A stretch of DNA of 64,000 bases, taken from Gemmatimonadota bacterium. Its GTDB lineage: Bacteria; Gemmatimonadota; Gemmatimonadetes; Gemmatimonadales; GWC2-71-9. Below the pieces are notes generated by a model. That model had not been told where the DNA came from and did not search any database. It saw only the letters and a list, made by a program, of their open reading frames with translations. A program made the translations under genes and the position numbers. Of this stretch, positions 50,412 to 60,519 are shown in pieces (within the stretch, counting starts at the first letter, position 1; each line of letters begins with the position of its first letter). The DNA lies in the NCBI GenBank assembly GCA_009692115.1, contig SHZU01000007.1:119282-183281 (forward strand). Direction: 5' to 3'.

Positions 50412-52726
50412 CGCTCCGCCTCAGGTTCCTTGCGCTCGTCGCCCTCGGGGGGGCCGTTCCGGTATCGGCACAAGGCCTCCTCGACTCCGCTCGGACCCGG
50501 TTGGCCAAGATTGACGGGCAAATGGACGTGGCCGGGCTCGATTCCACGGTCGAAGTCCGCCGCGACCGGTGGGGCGTGCCCCACATCTACGCCAAGACGG
50601 TGCATGACCTGTTCTTCGCCCAGGGCTTCGTAGCTGCCCAGGACCGCCTCTTCCAAATGGAGATGTGGCGCCGGCAAGGCGAGGGCCGGCTGGCCGAGGT
50701 GTTAGGCAAGGGTTCCGTCGAGCGAGACAAGTTTGCCCGGCTCTTCAAGTACCGCGGCGACATGGCGCGGGAGTGGAACAGTTATGCGCCGGATGCCCGG
50801 GAGATCGTCGCGGCGTTCGTCGACGGAGTGAACGGGTATATTCGCGAGGTCCGGGATCATCCCCCGATTGAATTCGCGTTGCTCAATTTCAAACCGGAGC
50901 CCTGGGCCTACGACGTGCCGCTCCAGCGAATGGCGGCGTTGTCGATGACCAGCAACGCCCTGACGGAGGTGGACCGGGCCAACCTGATCAACGTCTACGG
51001 CCTGGCCAAGGTCGAAACATTGTTTCCGGTGGACCCGGTCCGCCGATTCGATCCGGCTCCGGGGCTCGACCTCAAGGGCGTTGGCGTCGCCTCGCTGGGC
51101 GCCGCCGCTCAGATGTATGCCGGTCTCGGCTATCCCCGGTTCGATGGCTCCAACAACTGGGTCATCAGTGGCAAACGGACCGCCACCGGCAAGCCGTTAC
51201 TCGCCAACGATCCGCACCGGGCGGTGACGTTACCGTCGCTTCGCTACCTCACCCACTTGGTCGGACCCGGGTGGAATGTGATCGGCGCCGGCGAGCCAGC
51301 CCTGCCGGGGGTGGCCGGAGGCCACAACGAGCGGATTGCCTTCGGATTCACGATCGTCGGGATGGACCAGCAGGATGTGTACATCGAGAAACTCGGGCCC
51401 TGTCCGCGGGCGGCCGCCAAGCGGTGTTACTGGAACCGAGGGGCGTGGAAGCCGGTGACCGTTCTTCGGGACACGATTCCGGTCAAAGGCGAACCGGCCC
51501 GGCCGGTCGACCTCGAATTCACCGAGCACGGGCCGATCGTGAACGTGGACTCGACCGGCACCAAGGGGTTCGTGATCCGGTTCGTGGGGACCGAGCCGGG
51601 AACGGCCGGGTATCTGGCCCAGATCTCGATCAATCGGGCCCGCGATTGGCCGACGTTCAAGGCGGCGGCCTATCGGTGGCGCCTCCCGACCGAGAACATG
51701 ATCTACGCCGATGTCGACGGCAACATCGGGTGGATCGCGGCGGGGCTCAACCCGAACCGGACCTGGAGTGGCCTGTTGCCAGTGCCGGGCGATGGCCGAT
51801 TCGAGTGGCGGGGTTTTCTGCCGTTTTCGAAATTGCCGCAGTCGTTCAACCCAGCCAATGGCATCATTGCCACGTCCAACAACAACATCATGCCGAAGGG
51901 CTATCCCCACCAACTCAACTATGAGTGGGCCACTTCCTACCGGGCCGATCGGGTCACCAGCCAGTTAGGCTCCCGCTCCGACTGGACCAGAGCCGGTTTC
52001 GAGCAGCTCCAGCACGACGAGCATTCGTTGGCCGCCGAGGCGTTGGTCCCCGAGCTTCTTGGTGCCGCGAAGCGACGGGGCGTGTCTGGACCGGCGGTTT
52101 CGCTGCTCGGCCAGTGGGACTTCGTGATGCGGAAGGACGCCGCCCAGCCGTTGGTCTACATTGCTTGGCTCCGGGCCCTGGGCCCGATGGTCTATCAGCC
52201 GTTGTTGGGAGACAAGGTTGGCCGGCAGCGCGGCCGGGAATGGGACCTGCCGCTGTTGATCCGTCTCATCAAGCACCCGGTTCGGGCGGCGGCTCGCGAC
52301 TCGGTGGTGCTGGCGGCGCTCGACGAGGCGATGGCCAATCTCACTAAGGAGTTCGGCACCGATCCGGCGTCCTGGCGCTACGGATCGGTCCATGTCGCCA
52401 ACTTCAGGCACCCCCTGTCGAATGCCTTTGATCTGGCGGCGGCCACCCGGGGCGGCGATGACAACACCGTCAACATGACGGGTGGCCCAGGATGGCTTCA
52501 ATCGAGCGGGGCAACCTATCGCGGGATCTTCGACGCCGCCGACTGGGACAACTCGGTGGCCACCAGCGTGCCGGGCCAATCGGGCCAGCCCGGCAGCCCG
52601 TTCTACGACAACCTGCTGCCGTTATGGACCAACTATCAGTACTTCCCGCTCGCCTATACTCGCGGCGCGGTGGAACGAGAAACCAAGCACGTGCTCATGC
52701 TGAACCCCACCCGGAGCGCTCGATGA
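50408..52726 (+). CDS. penicillin acylase family Ntn-hydrolase, exported
   Basis: 772 residues with a signal peptide (FLALVALGGAVPVSAQG). Alpha-chain region VRRDRWGVPHIYAKTVHDLFFAQGFVAAQDRLFQMEMWRRQGEGRLAE spans about 50-97. Self-cleavage nucleophile Ser248 in GSNNWVISG; beta chain follows with NDPH. Substrates in the family are amides such as beta-lactams, acyl-homoserine lactones and other acylated amines. Overlaps both neighbours by 4 bases. Confidence 0.93.
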   Translation: MTLRLRFLALVALGGAVPVSAQGLLDSARTRLAKIDGQMDVAGLDSTVEVRRDRWGVPHIYAKTVHDLFFAQGFVAAQDRLFQMEMWRRQGEGRLAEVLGKGSVERDKFARLFKYRGDMAREWNSYAPDAREIVAAFVDGVNGYIREVRDHPPIEFALLNFKPEPWAYDVPLQRMAALSMTSNALTEVDRANLINVYGLAKVETLFPVDPVRRFDPAPGLDLKGVGVASLGAAAQMYAGLGYPRFDGSNNWVISGKRTATGKPLLANDPHRAVTLPSLRYLTHLVGPGWNVIGAGEPALPGVAGGHNERIAFGFTIVGMDQQDVYIEKLGPCPRAAAKRCYWNRGAWKPVTVLRDTIPVKGEPARPVDLEFTEHGPIVNVDSTGTKGFVIRFVGTEPGTAGYLAQISINRARDWPTFKAAAYRWRLPTENMIYADVDGNIGWIAAGLNPNRTWSGLLPVPGDGRFEWRGFLPFSKLPQSFNPANGIIATSNNNIMPKGYPHQLNYEWATSYRADRVTSQLGSRSDWTRAGFEQLQHDEHSLAAEALVPELLGAAKRRGVSGPAVSLLGQWDFVMRKDAAQPLVYIAWLRALGPMVYQPLLGDKVGRQRGREWDLPLLIRLIKHPVRAAARDSVVLAALDEAMANLTKEFGTDPASWRYGSVHVANFRHPLSNAFDLAAATRGGDDNTVNMTGGPGWLQSSGATYRGIFDAADWDNSVATSVPGQSGQPGSPFYDNLLPLWTNYQYFPLAYTRGAVERETKHVLMLNPTRSAR

Positions 52727-54321
52727 AAGCCATGACCCTGACGGCCGCGGCCGTCGTACTCGTTGCGACGATCGCCGCGGGCCAAACCGCTCCACAGGCC
52801 AAGGCCGATGGCGAGACCGTGCAGGGAGAGTGGTCCGGGGATGTGGCCGTGTTCAAAGGGGTGCCGTTTGCCGTGCCGCCGGTGGGAGCGCTGCGGTGGA
52901 AGCCGCCGGTTTCCCGTCCGGCGGGATCGGGCGCGCGGCAGGCCACCCAATTCGGGGCCTCCTGCATGCAGACCGATCGATTGGGGGTCTGGAGCAAGGG
53001 GATCGCGGCGGTGTTCGGAACTGCCGACAAGATCTTCGATGAGCCGCTCAATCCGAGCGAGGATTGCCTGTATCTCAACGTCTGGACCCAGGCGCCGGGG
53101 TCGGGCGCCAAGCCCGTCATGGTCTGGATCCACGGCGGATCCAACCTCAACGGCAGCGGCTCCTCGAACTGGTACGACGGCGCGGCCCTGGCCCGCCGAG
53201 GCGTGGTGGTCGTGTCGGTCAACTACCGCTTGGGCGTGTTCGGGTTCTTGGCCCACCCCGCGCTGGCAGCGGAATCGCCTCAGGGTGCGGCCGGCAACTA
53301 TGGCCTGATGGACCAGCTCGAGGCGCTTCGGTGGGTCAAGCGGAACATCCGCTCGTTCGGTGGCGATCCGTCGCGGGTTACGGTGTTCGGGGAATCGGCC
53401 GGCTCGATCGACATCATGCACTTGATGGCGTCCCCCCAGGCGAAGGGGTTGTTCCACCGGGCCATTGCCCAAAGCGGGGCTCCGATGGCCCCGATGCTCG
53501 ACCTGAAGACGAGCGGCGGATTCGGGGTGGCCCTCGCCAAACTGGTCGGGGCCGACACCGCTCAGGATCAACTGGCCGCGTTACGGGCCAAACCGGCGGC
53601 CGATCTCCTCACCGCCCAGGACCGGATGTTTGCCGGCGGCATGTTGGTGGGTCCGAACGTCGACGGATCGGTGTTGCCTGACATGACCGCCCGGATCTTC
53701 GAGCGAGGCGAGCAACTCAAGGTGCCGCTCCTGGCCGGCACCAACGCGCTCGAGATGACGACGCTCCGGATCTACTTGCCCCGGTTCGAGCGCACCGCGG
53801 AAGGCTATCGCAAATGGGTGACCCAGACGGCCGGCGCGGGCGCGGAAAAAGTGCTCGAACTCTTTCCGGCGTCGACCGCGGCGGAGATTGAGAGCGCGAG
53901 TCTCGAACTCTCGACCCACATGCTGTTCACTTGCCCGACCCGGATCGCGGCCCGGGCGATGACCAAGGCCGGCCAGAAGACCTTTATGTACCAGTTTACC
54001 CGGGTGGCGCCCGGTGGCGACAAACTCGGGGCCTTCCATGCGGCCGAGATCAGCTACGTTTTCGGGAATCGGTTGGCGTGGTTCCCGCGCGACCAAACCG
54101 ACGAGGCTTTAAGCGCGGTGATGGGTGACTATTGGATCCGGTTCGCGACGACCGGCAATCCGAACGGCGGCACCGGCCCGACGTGGCCGGCCCATGGCGG
54201 TGGCCGGGAGGAATATCTCGAACTCGGAAACCAGGTCACCCCACGGGCCGACCTGAAGCGGGACGTCTGTGATGCCCTGGAGCCGGCCATGCGGTCGGGG
54301 TGGGCAAAGCCGACTTCCTAA
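52723..54321 (+). CDS. type B carboxylesterase, exported
   Basis: 532 residues with a signal peptide (MTLTAAAVVLVATIAAGQ). FKGVPFAVPPVGALRW at the N-terminus, NPSEDCLYLNVW, oxyanion WIHGGSN, nucleophile Ser in FGESAGS. The catalytic His falls in GAFHAAEISYVFG. It hydrolyses carboxylic esters. Third gene of the exported set after the quinoprotein and the acylase. Confidence 0.92.
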   Translation: MKAMTLTAAAVVLVATIAAGQTAPQAKADGETVQGEWSGDVAVFKGVPFAVPPVGALRWKPPVSRPAGSGARQATQFGASCMQTDRLGVWSKGIAAVFGTADKIFDEPLNPSEDCLYLNVWTQAPGSGAKPVMVWIHGGSNLNGSGSSNWYDGAALARRGVVVVSVNYRLGVFGFLAHPALAAESPQGAAGNYGLMDQLEALRWVKRNIRSFGGDPSRVTVFGESAGSIDIMHLMASPQAKGLFHRAIAQSGAPMAPMLDLKTSGGFGVALAKLVGADTAQDQLAALRAKPAADLLTAQDRMFAGGMLVGPNVDGSVLPDMTARIFERGEQLKVPLLAGTNALEMTTLRIYLPRFERTAEGYRKWVTQTAGAGAEKVLELFPASTAAEIESASLELSTHMLFTCPTRIAARAMTKAGQKTFMYQFTRVAPGGDKLGAFHAAEISYVFGNRLAWFPRDQTDEALSAVMGDYWIRFATTGNPNGGTGPTWPAHGGGREEYLELGNQVTPRADLKRDVCDALEPAMRSGWAKPTS

Positions 54322-54330
54322 GAAGTCCAT

Positions 54331-54772
54331 CTACCGGTCAGTCGGGACGCCGCGAAAAAGTGCGTGGACATCGATGCGGAGTTCCCGGCCTCCGGGCGAC
54401 CGCCAAACCAGGTTGGCGTCGTGCGGCGTGTCCTTAGCGGCGCTGGGCCGGGACACGCAAATCTGCTTGGCGTTGATATCGACCAGCCAGCCTTCCCGGA
54501 CCCCCATCTCGAGGTAGGCGTCACGCTTGTACTCCCGATCGTAGATTCGCGACCCAGCTCCCGAGACCTCGATGGCGAGCCATTGCTCCGGCACGTCGTC
54601 CCATTTCGCGCTGGAGCCTGGGCGACCGGCTCACGAAGAGGACCCCGTCGAGTAGTTCGTACCGATTGCCGTCGTCGGGGAATTCGTCCAGTTCGTCGAC
54701 GGTATAGCGACGGACGGGTAATGGATATGGCCATAATTTGGGGACTCGGCGTGACAGATGGCAACTCGGCAT
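54331..54772 (-). pseudogene. Uma2 family endonuclease (DUF820), internally deleted and frameshifted
   Basis: The N-terminal part (YTVDELDEFPDDGNRYELLDG...LFVSRSP) is in one frame, and the C-terminal part (DDVPEQWLAIEVSGAGSRIYD, KRDAYLEMGVREGWLVD) in another; the switch is near 54608. About 50-65 residues that normally hold the first nuclease Asp are missing. The Glu of the nuclease core (LAIEVS) and the following Lys remain. No working protein is expected. Downstream frame at 54851 is a shadow. Confidence 0.75.
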
Positions 54773-54857
54773 CCCCCACGATGCCGACCTTCGAGGCTTT
54801 CCCGGTAACCCGAATTGTGCGACCCGGGGCGAAAAAGCGTGGGCCTGTCACCCCCGG

Positions 54858-56963
54858 CTACGGCTGCAACTTCCGCCGGAAAAAATCGACGGTGGCGGAA
54901 CCGACGGTCAGAAAATTCGCGTGCCGCATGAAATGATGGGTGTCATCCACGATGACTAGCGTCTCCATCGGCACCCCCTTGGCATCGAGCCGCCGCACTA
55001 AATCGGTACTCTGGCTGAACCGGACGTTCCGGTCGTCGTCGGCGTGGATGATCAGCACCGGCGAGGTCCACGTCTTGACTGACGAAACCGGTGAGGAGGC
55101 CCACGCCACCGCGCTGGCTCGATCGGCGTCCGGCGCTCGCTCGTAGCGGTCGGGGTACAAGAGGTTCCGGGTCCGCTCGACGGTCTGATCGTGCACCCCG
55201 TGAATGTCGACCCCGGCCGCGAAGAGCCGCGAGTCGCGGCCCAAGGCCAGGGCAACCAGATACCCGCCGTAGGAGCCGCCGTAGATCCCGATCCGTTTGG
55301 GGTCGACATTCGGCTGCCGCGCCAACCACTCGGCGGCCGCTTTGACGTCGATGTACTCCGAGGCCCCGGCCGCCCCGGCCCGGGCGGGCCGATGGAACTC
55401 GAAGCCATAGCCGATGCCGAGCCGGTAGTTGACCGACAGGACGACATAGCCCTGGCTGGCGAGGTACTGATTGGTGGCGTAGGCGTTCGAGTAGTAGTCG
55501 GAATAGTGCCAGCCGAGCAGCATTTGGCGGGGCGGGCCGCCATGGACGTAAATGATGGCCGGACGTTTCCCGGTACCCGTCGAAGGCTCGAACAGCTGAT
55601 TGTGAACTGTCACCCCGTCCGGGCTCTTGAAGACGACTTGTTTTGGCGTGACCAACCGCCCGGCCGGATACTCAGTGGGAATCCGGTCCTCCGCCAGCAG
55701 CCGGTGGGCGCCGCCGCCTAACGGCATGACGGAGGCCAGCGGAGGCCGGTCGGTCGTGGCGGAAATGAAAGCCAGGGTGCCGTCCCCGGTGACGGCCGGA
55801 CTCCACTCCAATCCAGCCCCCGGCGTCATGACTTCGGCCGCCGCCCGGTCGACCGGTACCTTCACCACATGGCGGCGGTCGATGTCGAGCGGATCGATTC
55901 CGGCGTTGGCCGTGAAGACCATCCACCGGCCATCCGGCGACATCTTGATGTGCTCGGCCATGAACCGGCCCGGCGTCAGCAGCAGCGCCTCACCACCGGA
56001 CTCGGCCATCGAATAGAGGTGGGGCCAGCCATCCTGGTACGACAGGAACACGATCCGGCCGGCGCCCCAGTGCAGGTTGGTGCCGCCGTCGGTGCCGGGC
56101 ACCGAGCCCCGGAGGGTCTTCGGGGCGCTCCACAGCGGGACCGCCACTCCAGTCGCGACCTCGGCAGCGTAGATCGACCACGGTGCGGGGCGCCGGGCCA
56201 GCAGGGAATCGACCGCCCCGCCGGCTCCGGGGGTCCGGATGAAGGCTACCCGCCGCCCGTCGGGTGACCACCGCGGTGAGCGATCGCGGGTGTAGGACGG
56301 AGCGAGCCAGGCAATCGGGGTGTCTGAGCCGCCATAGACGCCAATGAACGAATGGTCGCCGCGGTTCGAGACGAAGGCGAGTTTCGACCCATCAGGCGAC
56401 CACACAGGCGAGTCGTTGCTGCCCCGGGCGTTGAACAAGGGCTTGGCGGCTGCCGATCCGTCGACCGGTACCGAAAAGAGCTGGCCGCCCCGAACGAAAG
56501 CCACGACATCACTCCGCGGCGACATCACCGGTTCATCGCCGTCGGCGAGGAGCTTGGGTTCACCGCCGGCAAAGGGAACCGCCCAGATCTGGACCTTCGG
56601 CGGCACCGGCGCAAACGTCGGATTGACCGGGAGGCCGTCGTCCCAGTTGGACCCGTGGTCGCCGCCCCGGACATAGATCACCCACTGCCCGTTGGCCGAC
56701 ACGGCCATGCTGGTGAGTTCCTGGCCGTCGTCGGTTTGGTAGTTGGTCAGGCGCCGAGCCGCGTACGTCGGCCCCTCGGCAGCGTAGAGGTTCCGGAGGC
56801 CCCGCTCATTCAGCGCCCAGGCGATCCGCCCGCCGGTGGCGGCGGCCGCGAGTTCGTTCGGGAACGGATAGGACCGGATTTGCTCGAGCGTGAATCCGGA
56901 TTGGGCCGCCACCGGCTGGATGGCGAGCCCGATGACGGCGACGACGGAGAGGAACGGGCGCAT
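54858..56963 (-). CDS. S9 family peptidase (prolyl oligopeptidase/DPP-like), exported
   Basis: 701 residues with a signal peptide (FLSVVAVIGLAIQPVAAQ). An eight-bladed propeller-like N-domain with TolB-like repeats (WSPDGSKLAFVSN, WSPDGRRVAFIR, MSPDGRWMVFTAN) is followed by the alpha/beta hydrolase domain from about 460. Nucleophile Ser in GGSYGGYLVAL, Asp in IIHADDDRNV, His in DDTHHFMRH. It trims oligopeptides in the periplasm. Confidence 0.94.
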   Translation of the reverse strand: MRPFLSVVAVIGLAIQPVAAQSGFTLEQIRSYPFPNELAAAATGGRIAWALNERGLRNLYAAEGPTYAARRLTNYQTDDGQELTSMAVSANGQWVIYVRGGDHGSNWDDGLPVNPTFAPVPPKVQIWAVPFAGGEPKLLADGDEPVMSPRSDVVAFVRGGQLFSVPVDGSAAAKPLFNARGSNDSPVWSPDGSKLAFVSNRGDHSFIGVYGGSDTPIAWLAPSYTRDRSPRWSPDGRRVAFIRTPGAGGAVDSLLARRPAPWSIYAAEVATGVAVPLWSAPKTLRGSVPGTDGGTNLHWGAGRIVFLSYQDGWPHLYSMAESGGEALLLTPGRFMAEHIKMSPDGRWMVFTANAGIDPLDIDRRHVVKVPVDRAAAEVMTPGAGLEWSPAVTGDGTLAFISATTDRPPLASVMPLGGGAHRLLAEDRIPTEYPAGRLVTPKQVVFKSPDGVTVHNQLFEPSTGTGKRPAIIYVHGGPPRQMLLGWHYSDYYSNAYATNQYLASQGYVVLSVNYRLGIGYGFEFHRPARAGAAGASEYIDVKAAAEWLARQPNVDPKRIGIYGGSYGGYLVALALGRDSRLFAAGVDIHGVHDQTVERTRNLLYPDRYERAPDADRASAVAWASSPVSSVKTWTSPVLIIHADDDRNVRFSQSTDLVRRLDAKGVPMETLVIVDDTHHFMRHANFLTVGSATVDFFRRKLQP

Positions 56964-56978
56964 GAGGAACCTCGGGGT

Positions 56979-57986
56979 TTAGCTGACGCGAACGACCATC
57001 TTGCCAAGATTGGTACCGCTGAAGAGGCCGAGGAACGCCTCCGGCATCTTCTCGAATCTGTCCACGATCGTCTCGGTCCACTTCATCTTGCCGGCGGCAA
57101 TCCAGCCGGTCATGTCCTTAATGAAATCCGGCTGCCGCTGGCCGTGGTCCATGACGATGAACCCCCGCACCGTAAGCCGTTTCTTCAGGATATCAGGGAC
57201 GTTCCGGATGCCGGGGCCGGCCTCGGTGGCGTTGTACTGTGAGATCAACCCGCAGACCGCCACCCGGCCGAACGGCTTGGAACACGCGAGCGCCACTTCG
57301 AGGTGCTCGCCGCCGACGTTCTCGAACGTCACGTCAATGCCATCCGGCGCCGCCGCGAGGACGGCTTTTCGGAGATTCGGCGTGGTCCGGTAGTTGATTG
57401 TGACATCGACGCCGGCATTGGCCTTGAGCCAGGCCCCCTTCTCGTCGGAGCCAACCGAACCGATGACCGTGCAGCCGCGGGCCTTCGCGATCTGGCAGAC
57501 CACCATGCCGACCGCACCGGCCGCGCCGGACACCAGCACCGTGTCGCCGTCCTTGAGTCCCCCGATATCGAGCAACCCGACATAGGCCGTGAGACCCGGC
57601 ATGCCGAGGGTGCCGAGATACGCCTGGGGCGGGGCCACCGACACGTCGATTTTGACCAACCCCTTGCCGTCGCTCACGAAGCCCTCGCGCCAGCCTTCCA
57701 TGCTCAACACGAGGGCCCCGACGGAAAAATCCGGGTGCGTCGATTCTTCGACCCGGCCGACGGCCCCGCCGCCCATCGCGACGTTCAGCTCAAACGGGGG
57801 GACGTAGCTCTTGGCATCGGTCATCCGCCCCCGCATGTAGGGATCGACGGACAGGAATTGGTTCTTGACCCGGAGCTGGCCCGGCCCGACCGGAGGGAGC
57901 TCCGTGGCAACCAGGGTAAAATCGGCGGCGGTGGGCATCCCGACCGGGCGCTGGTTGAGTTGGAACTCGCGGCTGATGACGGGCAT
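56979..57986 (-). CDS. NADP-dependent oxidoreductase, MDR family (CurA/leukotriene B4 dehydrogenase-like)
   Basis: 335 residues. VDPYMRGRM near residue 50 and VSGAAGAVGMVVCQIAKARG (AxxGxxG cofactor motif) are typical. It lacks zinc ligands. It would reduce the double bond of alpha,beta-unsaturated ketones or aldehydes with NADPH. It starts 18 bases from the thioesterase stop and runs the same way as its neighbours. Confidence 0.9.
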   Translation of the reverse strand: MPVISREFQLNQRPVGMPTAADFTLVATELPPVGPGQLRVKNQFLSVDPYMRGRMTDAKSYVPPFELNVAMGGGAVGRVEESTHPDFSVGALVLSMEGWREGFVSDGKGLVKIDVSVAPPQAYLGTLGMPGLTAYVGLLDIGGLKDGDTVLVSGAAGAVGMVVCQIAKARGCTVIGSVGSDEKGAWLKANAGVDVTINYRTTPNLRKAVLAAAPDGIDVTFENVGGEHLEVALACSKPFGRVAVCGLISQYNATEAGPGIRNVPDILKKRLTVRGFIVMDHGQRQPDFIKDMTGWIAAGKMKWTETIVDRFEKMPEAFLGLFSGTNLGKMVVRVS

Positions 57987-58004
57987 GGGCTGTCTCCAGG
58001 TGGA

Positions 58005-58448
58005 TCAGGGCCCTTGGATCGCGGCAATGCGGTCGACGACCGCGGCCGGAACCGGCGCCCTTTGGTTGGTGTCGTAGTTGAACGCGACGACGATGCCGGT
58101 ACCCTCGGCGGCCACGGCGTCATGCCGGGTGCTGACGATTCGGAACTCCGTCGTGAGCCGGTCGGCGCCGACCGCCGAGATCCGGGTGCCGACGAGCACG
58201 CGATCGGGGTAGGTCACAGGAATCCGGAACCGGCAACTCACCGAGTGCACGATCGGACCGACCCCCGGTGCCGCGAGCCCGGGCCGAAACCCGACCGTCT
58301 GAAAATAGGCAATCCGGCCGCTCTCGGCGTAGCGAAGGTACACGGTGTTGTTGACGTGTTGATAGGCGTCCATGTCGCCCCACGCCACTTCGATGGCGAG
58401 GACGACGGGATACCCGGCCAGGAGCGGATGGGTTGGCGGTTCGGTCAT
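58005..58448 (-). CDS. acyl-CoA thioesterase, hotdog fold (4-hydroxybenzoyl-CoA type)
   Basis: 147 residues. EVAWGDMDAYQHVNNTVYLRYAESGRI contains the Asp-x3-His-Val-Asn-Asn catalytic region. It would hydrolyse short or aromatic acyl-CoA. Overlaps the SLC13 stop by ATGA, so the two are translationally linked. Confidence 0.9.
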   Translation of the reverse strand: MTEPPTHPLLAGYPVVLAIEVAWGDMDAYQHVNNTVYLRYAESGRIAYFQTVGFRPGLAAPGVGPIVHSVSCRFRIPVTYPDRVLVGTRISAVGADRLTTEFRIVSTRHDAVAAEGTGIVVAFNYDTNQRAPVPAAVVDRIAAIQGP

Positions 58449-59905
58449 GGCGCCAGGACGACCGGCGCGAGCACCGCAATGACCGTAACCACCACGATGA
58501 CCGCGACGATGTCGAGCAGGAAGCCGGCCTTGGCCATGTCTCGCACCGATATTTGTCCGGATCCAAACACGATGGCATTCGGCGGGGTGGCCACTGGCAG
58601 CATGAAGCCGGTGGAGGCCGCGAATCCGGCCACCAGCATGAGGACTTGCGGCGGTTGGCCAAGCGAGGTGGCGAGCGCCACGGTAATCGGCATCATCATG
58701 GCGGCCACGGCCAGGTTCGAGGCCAGTTCGCTCAGAATCAACACCGTTACCGCCAAGCCGAGATAGATCACGAAGGGCGGGAACCCGGCCAGACCCGACA
58801 ACCCGCCGGCCATCCAGGTCGTGAGGCCCTGTTTTTCAATGGCATCGGCGAGGGAGAGACCGCCCCCGAAAAACAGCAGCACATCCCACGGAATCGTCCG
58901 GGCTTCGGTCCAGGTCAAGAGCGGCCGGCGTTGTCCGTCCCGCGTGGTTCCGCTCACCAGGAACAGCAGCACGGCGCCGGTTACTCCGATGGCGGTGTCG
59001 GACAGCTTGGGAAAGAGATCGGCCAGCCCGGGAATGGTGAAGGTGCCGAATTCCTTCCGTTCCCGGAGGAACCAGGCGAGGGCGGTCGCGCTGAAGATCG
59101 CCAACACCCGGGCCTCGCCGCCTTGAATCCTGCCGAGAGACGCCAACCGGTCCTTCAGCATGTCGGCGGCGCTCGGTCCGAGGTCGGCCTTGCTTCGAAA
59201 GCAGACGTGGACTAACAGAAACCAGCAGATCGGCAACAAGATCAGGGTGATCGGCATCCCCAGGGCCATGAACTGGGCAAACGACACCGAGGTGCCGGTC
59301 AGCTCTTTCATGCCGCCGACCACGATCAGGTTGGGCGGGCTTCCGATCATCGTCGCGTTGCCGCCTAACGTCGCGGCATAGGCCACGCCGAGCATCAGGG
59401 CGGTCCGGGTCCGGTCGCCGTCCTTGCCTTGGGCAAACAGCGCCCCCACCGCCATGGCGATCGGGTACATCATCGCGGCGGTGGCGGTGTTGGAAATCCA
59501 CATCGAGATGAAGCCGGTGGCCAGCATGATGCCGAGGACGGCCCGCTTGCCGGTCAGGCCGACTGCCAGCACCAGCTTGTAAGCGATCCGGACGTGACTC
59601 TGCCAATGCTCCAGGGCCGTTGCCAGGAAGAATCCGGCCATGAAGAGGAATACCAAGTCATTGCCGTACGGCGCGGCCGCTTCCCGGCTCGAGGCCACGC
59701 CGAGTGCGGGAAACAGGACGATCGGCAGCAGCGAAGTGGCCACGATCGGGACCGCCTCGGTGATCAGCCAGGTGATCATCCAGGCGGTAACGCCGAGGGT
59801 TTTGCGGGCATCCGGGGAGAGCTCGCTCGGGCCGAACGCCAGAACCAAGGCGAAAAGAACCGGACCGGCCGCCCGGCCGACGAGCTTGGAATCGAATCGA
59901 GTCAT
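58445..59905 (-). CDS. SLC13/DASS sodium:dicarboxylate symporter
   Basis: About 486 residues from ATG 59905; a TTG at 59920 is in frame. Around eleven hydrophobic segments. Two substrate/Na+ hairpins: SNTATAAMMYP and the second repeat SNLAVAAMMMP, plus GGNATMIGSPPNLIVVG. It would import succinate, malate or a similar dicarboxylate with sodium. Confidence 0.93.
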   Translation of the reverse strand: MTRFDSKLVGRAAGPVLFALVLAFGPSELSPDARKTLGVTAWMITWLITEAVPIVATSLLPIVLFPALGVASSREAAAPYGNDLVFLFMAGFFLATALEHWQSHVRIAYKLVLAVGLTGKRAVLGIMLATGFISMWISNTATAAMMYPIAMAVGALFAQGKDGDRTRTALMLGVAYAATLGGNATMIGSPPNLIVVGGMKELTGTSVSFAQFMALGMPITLILLPICWFLLVHVCFRSKADLGPSAADMLKDRLASLGRIQGGEARVLAIFSATALAWFLRERKEFGTFTIPGLADLFPKLSDTAIGVTGAVLLFLVSGTTRDGQRRPLLTWTEARTIPWDVLLFFGGGLSLADAIEKQGLTTWMAGGLSGLAGFPPFVIYLGLAVTVLILSELASNLAVAAMMMPITVALATSLGQPPQVLMLVAGFAASTGFMLPVATPPNAIVFGSGQISVRDMAKAGFLLDIVAVIVVVTVIAVLAPVVLAP

Positions 59906-60030
59906 GGGGTTGAGCTGCAAATATCCCCCCGAATGGGGCTTAAGTCCAATGGCCTATTGTGGAAACGGCTCCGAAGTAGGCGAACTCAGGGTGGTCAGGC
60001 TGGCACTCATTCTGCGCCTCTAGGCTGGTC

Positions 60031-60426
60031 ATGTACCTTTGGTCCCGCTCCTCACTCCTCTTCATCGCCGGCCTCGGCGCGGGGCTTGGCCTCGGCCTGG
60101 GCGTTGCCCGGTGGCGGGAGGTTCAGGCGGCCAAGTGGACCGTCACCACCGCGCAGGTGTTCGAAGACGTGATGAGCGCGATCCGGACGACCTTCGTCGA
60201 CTCCTTGACCGAGGAAGAGCTCTACGTCAAAGCCGCCAAGGGCGTCGTTAGCACCCTCGGCGATCCCTATTCGGCGTTTCTCGGTCCGGCCGAGTTTCGA
60301 AGCTATAGGAATCTTCTCAGGGGTCGGGGCGAGACCATCGGCCTGAGCCTCGAAGCGGGGGTAACGGGGTTGCGGGTGTTGGCCGATCCGGTCGTCGTGG
60401 CTGGAGCGCTCGCCTTCAAACTATAG
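60031..60426 (+). pseudogene. truncated S41 peptidase (N-terminal part only)
   Basis: 131 residues: membrane anchor (SSLLFIAGLGAGLGLGLGV), then VFEDVMSAIRTTFVDSLTEEELYVKAAKGVVSTLGDPYSAFLGPAEFR, the N-domain pattern of C-terminal processing peptidases. The PDZ starts (GETIGLSLEAGVTG) but the frame ends after VVVAGALAFKL; the whole protease core is missing. The last ten residues could be the original C-terminus joined by a deletion. Compare the intact gene at 4749-6344. Confidence 0.7.
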
Positions 60427-60519
60427 GCCCCCCGTCTGGGCGTGTCCTATGGCCGCCCGGTGCCCGCCACCCAATCCTCACCTGACGGTCGATTGTTACC
60501 TGGGAGTGCCGAACCCCGC

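Noticed and set aside
4735..60517. Shared 14-mer GAGTGCCGAACCCC at 4735 and 60504
   Set aside because: Several 14-base matches are expected by chance in 64 kb, so it does not show a shared element.
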